Source of the DNA: Notospermus geniculatus | Taxonomy: Eukaryota; Nemertea; Pilidiophora; Heteronemertea; Lineidae | Direction: 5' to 3' | Length of the DNA stretch: 64,000 nt | NCBI GenBank assembly: GCA_002633025.1 | Contig: NMRB01000091.1 | Span: forward strand, 87,233 to 151,232 | Shown here: piece by piece, positions 22,699-33,800 of the stretch | How the letters are laid out: each line of letters begins with the position of its first letter | How positions within the stretch are numbered: position 1 is the stretch's first letter | The notes under the pieces: model-generated | Seen by the model: only the letters and a program-made list of their open reading frames with translations | What the model was told of the DNA's origin: nothing | The model's database searches: none | Position numbers and translations under genes: made by a program

Positions 22699-22792
22699 GG
22701 CCCATATTCATGGCACTTTAATATCCTTTGATCAACACAAAAGATAAGTACCTAGCACACTTTGACTTAAGTATGTTTATGAATAGGGGCCC
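22699..22792. mobile_element. Third, diverged copy of the palindromic ATATTCATAAA MITE, opposite orientation
   Basis: About 94 bp with ends GGCCCATATTCAT and ATGAATAGGGGCCC. The centre CTTTGATCAACACAAAAGAT is the reverse of the loop in the other two copies, so this copy is inverted and more diverged. Confidence 0.75.
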
Positions 22793-22795
22793 TGG

Positions 22796-23665
22796 TGGGC
22801 CTCTTGACTTTGTCTTGAACCTGGATCCATTCCTACAATATATATCTAAGACCTGTTACCATGGCAATGGGATAGGCCTACATGACTAATTTGACTTGCA
22901 ATAGATAATGTATCATTTCTCTTTCTAAATTTCAGGTATGAAAATTAGACAGCAGACCTAAGCAATTTTAGGCCATTAAGTGCTAAAAATAGCAAATGCA
23001 ACCATTTTTTTCCTTTTTTTCATAACATCAGTAGCCTATCTCCATCAAACACCTTGTCTTCTGAAATTGTACTAGATAGCTATTACATGTACCACCTGCT
23101 ATGCCTGCCGTTCCTAACTGCAACTGAGCCTCTCATCTTCCCAGTCACATCCAACCAAAAATACATGTACATAAACTATTTTTGATCCAACTAATAATAA
23201 GAAGAAACCCACGTCCAAAGACATGAAAGCGTGAAAGAGATATGACAGCTGATCTATTTTTAGATTGTTATCATATCCCACCACTGACGGAGACTCAAGA
23301 GGACAATAGCCAAGCAGCAGCACATCATCATATCTGATCATCATCAGAACTGTCATGATGGATGTCCATCCCAACTCGGAGGCGGTAAACCGGGACTGAC
23401 TTTGAGCAGACGATAAACTATGTGCAGTGGACTTCATGGTGGAAATCTGATGAAAAATCTCAGACGAATGAATACTGCTATACTTAGTATATCATTTTGC
23501 TTACATACGTGCAGTTGCATTGGTTATGAATATATTACTCGTCGCCATATTGGTTAATTTAGTTAATGATGGGTTAGCAATTTTATCGACAAATATTGCC
23601 AAATATGGGCAAACTCAGCTGTTACTAACAATTGGATGATAAATAAAAACGACTGGGCCACTTAC
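22796..23665. other. HMBOX1 5' intron, no further feature
   Basis: Intron between the 5' UTR exon and the first coding exon. No frame, RNA gene or structured repeat could be supported. Confidence 0.45.
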
Positions 23666-24428
23666 CTGATGGCTGGGGAGTCACGGAAGCACCCCGCAGT
23701 TCTTAACTATTATGCTTATTCCAGAAATAATCCGACGATTCGCGGCCTTTATTCTGCAACCATATCGTACGCGGAGGGAGGATAATGGAAGGGCGAAAAC
23801 TATTAAAATCCGATGTCGCCGTTCTTTGCCGCAATATCGTGAAGAGATTGATTCAGAGTTGGTTGCAGTTCGATCATCATTCGTGATAGTTTCGTACCAA
23901 TGAGTTGCTTTCGGTTTCACCATTTCCTCGATTTCCTAAAAATGTTGCCCACTTCGGCGGGAGGCTGATGGAAGAGCCAATTACTGGCATTGGTAGCCTT
24001 GATTGACTTTCGTCGAGAATGTGTTTGGTTACCATGCAGTAAGGATTCAACTTGCAGTTCTGTCCAATTCATGTATATTTATGGGTTATTTCGCATGAAC
24101 ATGGATGACAAATGAAGGATTATGTCCTGGAACTAAGTCTTTTCAGAATTTCTGGTGTTTTTGGTGAGATTTTGGCATTCTGTGGCACCATTTAGTGTAT
24201 AGTTTACCTAAGCACAGAAAACATCGTCTGCAAATTAGAGTAGTTGATTGACAGAGTGAATTCGAGTTCGACCTGGTTCATGTTAGTAATGATCATGTCG
24301 TCAGGTCTACACTACATGATGTAGGGGTTCACACTTGTAGGCCTATTTATTGCATGCCAGTTAGCCTCAGTGCGCTAGGATTTTGGGGCTTCATTCACTG
24401 AACTGTGTCACTGGTTTCCCCCTACATC
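23666..24428. promoter_or_regulatory. HMBOX1 non-coding exon and divergent promoter region shared with the TIR gene
   Basis: A minus-strand donor CCATCAG|GTAAG at 23666 probably ends the HMBOX1 first, untranslated exon; it pairs with the acceptor before 21513. An 80-residue minus-strand frame (23923-23681) lies within that exon and would be at most an upstream ORF. The rest up to 24428 is the start region of the plus-strand TIR gene. The exact transcription starts are not visible. Confidence 0.45.
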
Positions 24429-27400
24429 ATGGAATCGGATGCTGGTGGGAATGGTATCAAAGATACAGAGAAGGATGCTGGTGAGGTAACAATGGATGCT
24501 GAGGAAAAGGAGAATAAAAAGAATAAAGCTAACATTACTAGTGAGGATTTAGAGGATGGAGAGCCAAAACCTGTGACTGACATGGACCAAAAAATTGTTC
24601 AGGAAACTCAAATGGAGGTCAATGGTGATGATGGGGCAGAAACTGCCAAGCAAAAAACTGAAAAGAATGAGGAAAATAAAAGTGCAAAGGAACAGGAAAG
24701 TCAGAATGTTGAAAAGGATTCAGGGAAGAAAGTAGAGAAGACAAAGCAGAAAGGAAAAAAGAACAAGAAAAGTATTTTTGTGTCGTACTCGCCTGATGCT
24801 GGATTTGTGGAGAGGAAATTTGTTGTGGAAACCGTGCGTCAGTTGAAGGATAATAACTTAGCAGAGGATCTTTGGTTTGATAAAGATGAAAAGAACACTG
24901 ACAGTCCCTGTTGGTTCTCACTGAGAATGGAAGCCATTGAGCGGTGCAAGTCAGCTGTGGTTGTGCTGTCGGACAGTTATTTCTTGTGTCCTGTGTCTGT
25001 GTATGAGGGACGAACATTGCTTGAGAGACAAAAAGCAGATCCAAAGTCAGTGAAGATATTTCTTGTTCTATTTACCCCACTGGAAGAGACGGAGATCCCA
25101 AAGCAGTATTATCATTTGCTTGATAACATTGTTGATTTGACCACCATCCATGCAAAGAAAAGTATCCCAGAAAAGACATCTGTTGTGATAGGATCAATCA
25201 TGGTGGAGCTGGAAAAATTTGCATCAGTCTTAGCCCCTGCTCCTCCAGCAGTATCCCCTTATGCAGAATTCTCTGGGGAATACAAGAAGAAGAAAATAAG
25301 TCAGTGGTCTGCAAAAGATTTACAAGAATGGTTATTTAATCTTGGTATCAAGGAGTTTTATCGCCAGAGTATGGCTGAGAATATGGTGGATGGTTTCTTG
25401 TTGATGTCGTTGACAGATCAAGACATGGTCCTCAATCTTGGTATTGACAGTCGTGTTGTGCGGAAAAAGATCATGCAACAAATCTTGTCCACCTTGGACA
25501 AGGAGCATAAACTTCCTGATAACTGGCACCTGAGGGCGAGGACACAGCGGCCAAAGCCAAATACAGTGTACTTCGTTTATGATCCAGCAGATGTCAAACT
25601 TGCTCAAACCATGAAACAAGACCTCATGAAGAAAAATATTCAGGTAGGCCACAAATTTTACTTTTAGACCTATTTCTTTGCCCCTTTTGTTTTGAAGGTC
25701 TCTTTGCGAGAAGATTCACGACCGTTATTGTATACTCAATGTGAAACCAAGTGATGGCAACAAAAGGAAATGGTGCCAATTGCCTGATGACATGAATGGA
25801 GTTTGTAACTGCACAATTTATCATTTTGGCAACAAGTTACAAATGGTGTTGTCATGTGACTCTACATTTCGTAGATGTTTCACACATTCAGAATATATTA
25901 GTTGGAAATGACAGAGTGCTGTTCACACCTTTCATATATAACTGTACTATTCCCTCCTACCTTTTCTGAGGTTTTTGTAAGTCATTTCTTTATCCTGATC
26001 ATTGAAAACTGAAAAAAGTTCATAAGGCTAGCGGATCGCTCTATCAGGCATACTGACATTTGGTCCCATTTCATACAAACTATCAATACCTACCGGTACT
26101 CTATCTTAAATCATTGTATCCTTGGTTTAGTTATTACAAGGATCAATATTTGATGGGTTTTTTATTTGGTTCTTTATCAAGTCATGATAAATTCACAGTC
26201 TTCATTAATATGCGTGGAGTTGAGACAACAACCAAATCATTGAGTGCATGGTTGTATGAGTGCAAGCATACTGGTAGATATAATGATTTCTTCACAATCC
26301 ATTTCTATATTACAAAGTTACTCATCGCCAGCCATTTTGACAGTTCAACATAGTTTCACCACCAAAACGGACCTAATTGTCATGCCTTGCTAGCCCTGGT
26401 TTGACAGAACATTCTAGGTTAACCAAGTTTTGTCAGGTCATAATTTTCTGGCTCTAATTGGTTTTCAAAATGACCAATTTAGACAGGTAATAATGATTTC
26501 ATCAACAGTAATTTGGTGTACTCACAAGGTATTGAATTTGCTGACTTTTATAGGTTATGATTTTTCACTTGACTGAGCATTTTATCACTGTCTAAATTGA
26601 ACATTTTGGATGTGAAATTCAAGGGCTGATGCATTCATCCGAGTAAAAATGAAATCTTATTTATATTACCATATTTCTTTCCCTTGAAACTTCATGTATT
26701 ATGTGGTGGAAGCTCTACTGTCCCTAACCTTTCATTTCTTTTTGTTTTTCTTCTGTCCGTAGCTTCATAATGAGAGATTGCCATTATGACAATGCAAACA
26801 AAAAACTCTGAATTGCTTTGTCCCTGAATATCAGTGGGATGCTTCTGATTGAATTTACTCATATTGCGCACTGTGCCATAGAGTGTTATTTCAAAAGATC
26901 TCACAAATAACAACTTGTTGTTGCTGTTGAATAAATTGGCCTCTTACCCCATGATATATCTGTTTATATTGAGGCCTTTAGCTATTGACTCTATATGGCT
27001 TTAGTTCGGAGGTATTGATACAAGCTTTCTTCGAACTGTGGTCTAAGCTACCCCGCAATCCTTACTAAAAACCTCTTGTGTATGATTTATTTACAAAAGT
27101 GACTACCATAATAACAGAATACAAGTATGATGCTCAGCATGGTGGAGTGTCCATGCAGGTTTCGTATCTATATTGAATCACGATATTCTTATGGCTAATC
27201 CAACCATTTGGACTCTGAACCAAAGTTATAATTGAATACACTTGTCATAACTTGGTTGTCCGTGAGTGATCGATCATACTTTGCCATAAATCTGCATCAT
27301 AGATTTGTATCTTTTCGCAACCCATAAATACTGAATGTCCCTAAAACATTCTTTCCCTTCAGGTACTCCATCACCAAAAACTTGGCCAGTCAAAAGAAGA

Positions 27401-28982
27401 GTTCCTCCAAATCAACGGTCCAACGATAGCAGCAGCATCCCATGTCCTCGTCATCATGACAGAAAAGGCGACCACCTCTCCATTTGTCTTCCATGAAGTC
27501 TTATTCTCTGATTGGCTGGGCAAGAAGCTTGTCACGGCGATGTTTAAAGATACCTGGAGTTCCTTACGTCCATCTCTGAAGGCTGTGCTAGGTATGATTT
27601 CCTTAGGCAGTTAATATCTGTCCAGCGAAAGCAGTGTCAAGATTAGCCAGCCAACTGGGATTGATTTTCATTTAAAGTTTTGGCCAGTAAGACTAATGGA
27701 AACTTCGGCCCTGATCCTACATGAGAATAGGTTAAGATTTTTCTGTCTTGTGGATACCATCTTTCCTCAACCTGCATGAGGTTATCAAGGGTTCTTTGCA
27801 CTCACTCCCGCCTCAGCGGTGACATCGGGAATATGCGCTAACCCCTCATAACCTTTGGGTGCCTTCCTGAGCAGCAATATGTCATGGTTGGTTACATGTA
27901 TGAACTGCAAACTAATAAAAATTTATAGCGAGCGCGAACCAATAATGTAAAATGAATATCATGGAACATTAATTTTGAAAAGGATCATTGAATGTAGAGT
28001 GATTTACNGACAAAACTCTACACTGAAAGTGTTGATGTGTTGGAACATCATGTCAAACCATTGAGGACTGTCCCTGGTGTCATCCTGGAGCAGGCCTATT
28101 TGAACAAAATGGCCGAAGGTCTGAAACCATTTTCAGTCTTGGTCAATGCACCTGGTGAGTAGAACCGAACCTTGGTGATTGGCAAAAAAAATGTTCAGCA
28201 ATCAGACCAGATAAAGGAAGAAAACATTACAGCTAAAGCTGTTACCAACTGAAATCGACAAACCATTGTACTCACCAAGTTATCAGCATCTTTGTCCTTC
28301 ATGCAGGAGGAAGTCAGTTACTAAGTACATTCTGCAATGAGAAAAACGATGCATTTAGTACAAGAGGTGAACTACGGCCAAGATATCAATTTGTAAGTGT
28401 CTTTAACGAAATCTGTCCTCTATTTTTGCTCAGAATCGTCTTTTGTCTCCAGATGGTCCAATCGAATGGCAGGCGGAGGAAAAGGAATTGAAGATCTTCA
28501 TCAGTTACCAATGGGACATGCAATCTAAGGTTGAGGACGTGCGACACCTATTGGAATCAAATGGATTTTCATGCTGGGCTGATATCACCCCCTCTATGCA
28601 ACGCGGCTACAGCAGCATGAGCAGTAGGAGTCTGGGCACGAATAGTGTTAGCAGCAGTGTTGTCATGGATTCAGGAAACGAGACGCTGCAGTCACAAATT
28701 CAGCGAAATATGCGAGCAGCATCAGTTGTTCTTTGTTGCATAACTCCAAAGTATATGCAAAGTGATAACTGTGTAAAAGACTTGACTTTGGCAGAGACTC
28801 TACACAAACCAATCGTGCCACTCATGTTGCGTTTCTCACCATGGCCACCAGAGGGCGCTCCATCTCAAGTTCGTAAAATCTTGTCACGGCTTTTGCACAT
28901 TGACCTTAGTAATGAAAAACTGTACAAACAGAATCTCCCCTTGGTTCTTGAAAGAGTGAAAAAGGTGGTAACTTCAAAATAG
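24429..28982 (+). CDS. TIR-SAM-TIR-TIR multidomain protein, 5 exons, about 741 residues
   Basis: Exons: 24429-25643, 27363-27591, about 28008-28154 (acceptor obscured by n), 28307-28392, 28434-28982. The ATG at 24429 follows an upstream GTG that extends the frame. Residues 1-114 are acidic and lysine-rich, low complexity. TIR 1 at about 115-265 (SIFVSYSPDAGF, VVVLSDSYFLCPVSVYEG). SAM at about 288-357 (SQWSAKDLQEWLFNLGIKEF, MSLTDQDMVLNLGI). TIR-like 2 at about 378-481 (VYFVYDPAD, ASHVLVIMTEKA, FVFHEVLF). After a linker with VDVLEHHVKPLRTVPGV, TIR 3 at about 578-720 (KIFISYQWD, SVVLCCITPKYMQSDNC, HKPIVPLML). TIR domains either assemble signalling complexes or hydrolyse NAD; SARM1 combines SAM and TIR but in the order ARM-SAM-SAM-TIR. 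The function of this protein is unknown. Possible poly(A) signal at 29620-29625. Confidence 0.85.
25644..27362. other. Intron 1 of the TIR gene
   Basis: A 1.7-kb AT-rich intron bounded by CAG|GTAGGC and CCCTTCAG|GTACTCC. No extra exon, RNA gene or element could be supported. Confidence 0.5.
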
Positions 28983-30828
28983 ATGTATCTCTATGCTGTT
29001 TGTTCTAACAGTGTTATCTATGGAGGAGCGAATCTGGGTCTCTTTACCAGTGCATGTCTTTATCCTGACTGAGACTTCACAGTAAGAAATTTTGATATTG
29101 TGATATTTTCCATATTCATGTACCGTCCATTTGCCTACTGTGATATGCAATCCAATCATGAAAATAACCCTGGGGTGAGGGGTGTTTTGAAGATCCAGAA
29201 GAGGATTTCTATACGGATAGGCCTACTCCCAAGTGAAGGTGTAAATATCAGTAGTGCTATTTGACATTCATATGAGTATGAGTCTGCAAAGTAGGCATAC
29301 AAAAGTGTCCTGTCACTTCCAGTAGGTAATTCAGTTGGAAGTTTTAGATGTCTTTGTGCTTTGCAATGTTTAGGCTTTGTCTCAAATTTCAAACTCAGTG
29401 AAGACAGGTTCGCAGATCCTCTAACATGTCTAATGGGAGGTGTTTACACCCTCTTGTTTGTGTACCCAGAAGAGCCCATTTTAGTGTATAACACTTGAAT
29501 GTGTGTTTATTGATGAATTTGTCATTTTATTGTAGGCCTACAGCTCAACTACCGTATGTGATTTAGTCGATGTTTCATTGAAAGATGTGAACCATTTTGA
29601 TTTTGTCGGACATTATTTTAATAAAACATCATTGAATTTTATTTGTCCTTCTTTTTGTGCTTTAGATCTATCCTCCCTAAGACAGATGAAGAGTGCAAAG
29701 CCTGACTTTTCCTTGTTGGTTGTCCTTCAGCCAACAGTAGGCCTAGGGAAGTGGACTCGACTGTTTTCTAATGATCGACGGTCAGTCCGTTAATTTGATC
29801 TGAAGAAGATATCCTCAAAATACATTGTTACAGGCCTATACCCCATCCAAAACTCATGAAGGCTGGTTGGGTCAGATTCTGAAGAGTGAAGTTCGCCTAA
29901 ACCCATGAAACCATGAAATCGATCCCTTACCATGTCCACGAACCCAACTAAATCGGACCTCCTCCAGTTCCACTGTGGTACCGTAGGGCGAAGGCCGCAA
30001 TTGTGGCACATGAATTGGGAACCTACAAACCCCACTTAAGACAACTGCACTGTCTCCATCTGGCCCACGTGCGTCATGTTGGCGTGGTTTTAAAAGCAAT
30101 TTTAAATTTCGCGCCACCACTACATTTATGCCGTCTGCTAAGCGGGTAGACTGGTTCAATTCTGTGCCGCGCCACTCCCGCGGCGCTGCTGTCCGTTCCA
30201 CGGTAGTGCCATCTATCGTTCAATCCTGTAACTGATCACTATGATACCAGATTCAGCCAATCGTAATTTAGCTTTCAATTTACTCCGTGGTGAAGCATAA
30301 ACAAACATGGCGGACGATGGTTCGTAAAATTCCTGAAAAGTGACTCAAAATCAGGATAAAATGCGCCGAAATCAGCATGATCAGGGCGTCTACTGTCATA
30401 AACTTTTCACTAAATGATAGAGCAAGTGATTAAAAATGTGTTACAATAGCGAAATGTCCGCTAGATATGTTCATAGTGCAAAAATACTTGTGAATGTGGT
30501 TCCCACAGACAGTCCACAGAGATTCGACTTAGGCCTACTGCACACACAGCACACAACACACAGACACAGTAGGCATGGTAGGCCTACAGTGACACGTGAC
30601 ACAGCACACACACACACACACTGACATGACACAGAAGTGAGACGTAGGCCTACAGTCTATCTAGGCCTAGCTAGATAGACATCATTCATTCATGCCATGA
30701 ATCATGGTAGGCCTATGCATGTAGCCAGCTAGGCAGGCCTACATGCTACATTAACATACCGGTAGGCCTACTTCCCTACCTCATAGTGACGTAGTCGTAC
30801 CTTTATTCTCAAATCATTTTATTTTCAG
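28983..30828. other. TIR gene 3' UTR and AHI1 upstream region
   Basis: The TIR gene 3' UTR probably ends after AATAAA at 29620-29625. A strong start context AAACATGGCGG occurs at 30307 and could begin AHI1, but a convincing donor of the needed phase was not found: the best is GATG|GTTCGT, giving MADDV joined to QTEKK. TAGGCCTA words are dense at 30640-30780. Confidence 0.4.
30538..30625. repeat. CA-rich microsatellite
   Basis: Interrupted CA repeats (CACACACAGCACACAACACA, then a pure ACACACACACACAC run near 30606-30621) upstream of the first confident AHI1 exon. Confidence 0.8.
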
Positions 30829-33800
30829 TTCAAACAGAGAAGAAAAAGAAAAAGAGAAGGCCCCGTTCTAAATCCAGGGACAAGGAGAACGAGGATGCTA
30901 CTCTGATTGGTAAATTTCCCTTTGCAGAAGTAGGCCTACCCCTAGGCCTAGTAGTTACTGTTAAGTTGTTTGAAGCTTGATATTCTCAATGGTAGTTCAT
31001 TGTGAAATAACAATTGCTGGAATTTACTTGTGACATTGGGTTTCTGGTGATTGGAAGTAGTAGTGGAAGCATTAGTGCAGCGTTTAATAGTTTAGGCCTG
31101 GTGTGGTCAAACCTTTTTAATTCACATCGACTCTGACACTGGATTTGATTGTTTTCTTATTCTTTGTCCTGTCCTTTGATGCTTCAGGCTCTGAAGATGA
31201 AAATCAGAACACAGCAGCTAAGATTGATGACCTCCTCAAGCAGGCTCTTGAGGAAAGCAACACGTGAGTTTGCTGTTATGCAAAAGCTGAAGTACATCAT
31301 GTCACTCTGTGATCTTCCAATTCAAGTGATGGGACCTATATCAAATGTGTCCTTAAAGTTAAAGTGATTTGTGTCTGGAGGTGGCCAATAAATTGGGATC
31401 CTGTTGTAATCTTGCATGCTAATCTTGCTAATTTGGGTCAGTATGTCAGTAAATTTCTGTGTGGTTTAGTTGATTACTGCAGTATTTTGAAAATGACAAG
31501 CCTGCTCATTTGTACCGGTAACGCCATTTGTAACGCCAACTTTTCCTCTGCCACAGGGACACAACCATGAAGAAAAAGAAGAAGAAGAAACCTGTTTCAG
31601 GAACTCCTGTGGTGAGTTTGAAGTTGATCATGAACTTGGTTTGCCAAACCCAACTACCATGTCAGTTTCACATCTTCATATGACATCACTGACAATAGAA
31701 ATAGGCTGATAATGAAGCAGAAGAAGTTCAAAAGCTCAAAGATAAGCTGTATTCATAATTACGGATATAGCTTTGTGAAATTGAACATTGGCTTCTGTAA
31801 TTTTCTTTGTTGAGAAGTCTGTGCTAAGGAGAGTACTTGTCTCTGTTTTTCCTAGATTGAAAAGATAAGACAGGGGATTAAGAAAGAGGAGGATTCTACT
31901 TTGATCGCCAACACCTATGATCCCGAAGACAGCCCAAGAAACACGAAGAACAAGAAACGCAAACAGAAACCAAAGCAGACGGATGGTGTGGAGAATCCTG
32001 CGTATGATGAAGAGAAAGATGCAGATGTACCAGTCAGGAAGGGGAAGAAGAAGAAGCCAAAACCAGCTGAAGAAATTGAGATGGAAGACAGGTGTGTGGA
32101 AGGAGATCAGTTTGACAATTTTATGTGCAATTAACATGTTGATACCACTGGGGTGTCAGATGACTTCGCACAAAAGTTCACTGCAAATTATGGGCTGAGG
32201 TGAGTCTGGGGTGTTACTAAAACACTCCATGTACATAGTCGTGTATTTCTCTTTTCAGACCCATGTCAATATCCGAATTAGCCCCACCTCCCACAGAGAC
32301 AAAGAAAAAGTAAGTCAGTATTGATAATGATTGATGGTCAGAATGGAGGTTTCCTGTGGAGCTCTTGTCTGCGGGACATCTTTTAGCCACATAACCAGAG
32401 TACCGGTACATGTATTTCCTGGAAGCCTGGGTGAGAAGAAAATGCTATGCCATTGCATATTGGAGGCCCTGGGCATCCTGGGTCAGTTTTAACCACTGTA
32501 ACAAATCTGTCTCGATGTTTCAGACGTAAGAAATCCCCACGGCCAAAGTCATCAGACCCAGAACCAGAACCTGAACCACCGGAGGAGGAGCCGCCACAAC
32601 CTGCTGAACGGGTGAAGAAGAAGAAGAAGAAGAAACCAGCTGAGCCAAAAGATGAAGCTGTTGAGGAGCCTCCTGAGCCAGAGACAGAAGAACCAACCTT
32701 GGAAACTCCCAAGAAGAAACCAAGAAAGAAGAAAAAGGGTGAGCTTCTTAATTTGCGGAGTCAGGAATCAATTAGACTAAGGGATTCCTAGATTGATAAT
32801 TTGCATCGTCCCCCCTAGCGAGGACAAAAGGCCTAAATGGACACCATTCAAGGACTTAAAGGAGCACGGTATTGGATCTCAAATGCGTTATTTGACTGCC
32901 GACGTAGAGGGAGCCACCTAGCGGCAGTAAGACGAACTACAAAAATGCATTACAAAATGTACGTAATAAATCGGTTCAATTCGGTGATAATGTAGATAGT
33001 CCGTGGGTTGGAGAGTGGCGCGACGGTGCCAGCTGTCGAGAAAAAGTGGCAATACCGTGCTCCTTTATGTGAGCACTTTGCGGGCAGCTCCGTTCTGGAA
33101 ATCAACTGGAATGAGATTCACTCTCCAGAATTTTGTTGGGGTAATCTCCTGTTTAATCATCCTTCATCCTCTCATTTCAAAGTTCGAATGGAAGAAACTG
33201 CGGAAGGAGAGGGAGGAGAGGGCGAGGAAGAACTGGAGCCACTCAACACCGGGGATGATATTGAAGAAGATGAAGAGGATGCTGCAGATGAAGGACGGGT
33301 ACTCGGAATAACAATTCATCGCTGTGATCGGCTCAAGTCTGACCTCCAGATATCACATCCTTTGGTCAAAGTCAGTGTTTTGGATCAGGACACTGGGCAT
33401 CTGTTGTCAAAACAAACGAGGTGAGAATTCCAGAAATTAACCATAAGAACATCCGACTTCACTTCATGTATCAGGAGGTAGGGCCTAGTGATGATGGAGG
33501 TAATGATGATGGGTGTTTTCTTGTTTTCAGAGAACGAAGAGTCACATCTTTCTATGAATCAGATAACTGCCTTATTACACCCATCATGACCCAACCCTAT
33601 GATTTCAAGGAGAAGAGATCGACCATTCCAGTCTGGGAGGAATTAATTGTTTTCAATGAAAACTTTAACCATTTTATACAGGATAAGCCAAATGTCACTA
33701 TCTTTTTTGAGGTAAGTGTCTTATTTGTAGAATACCATTATGATCCTTGGGTTTTTTTCCTGCACATGGGCTTAAGTGGCAGTCCATGTGATCAGGAGGC

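Noticed and set aside
23681-23923. Minus-strand 80-residue frame starting MVKPKATHWYE
   Set aside because: The start resembles vertebrate GNL2 only by chance. It lies in the HMBOX1 5' exon, has no domain and ends before the donor; at most an upstream ORF.
28434-28452. TIR gene exon starting at the closer acceptor CTCCAG (28451-28452)
   Set aside because: It would require skipping the open exon 28307-28392. Using the acceptor CTCAG at 28431-28433 includes that exon and keeps the frame.
33008-33182. Plus-strand upstream extension of the AHI1 exon at 33183
   Set aside because: The extension lies partly in a perfect-ended MITE, and the AAAG acceptor at 33182 joins in phase to the preceding lysine-rich exon.
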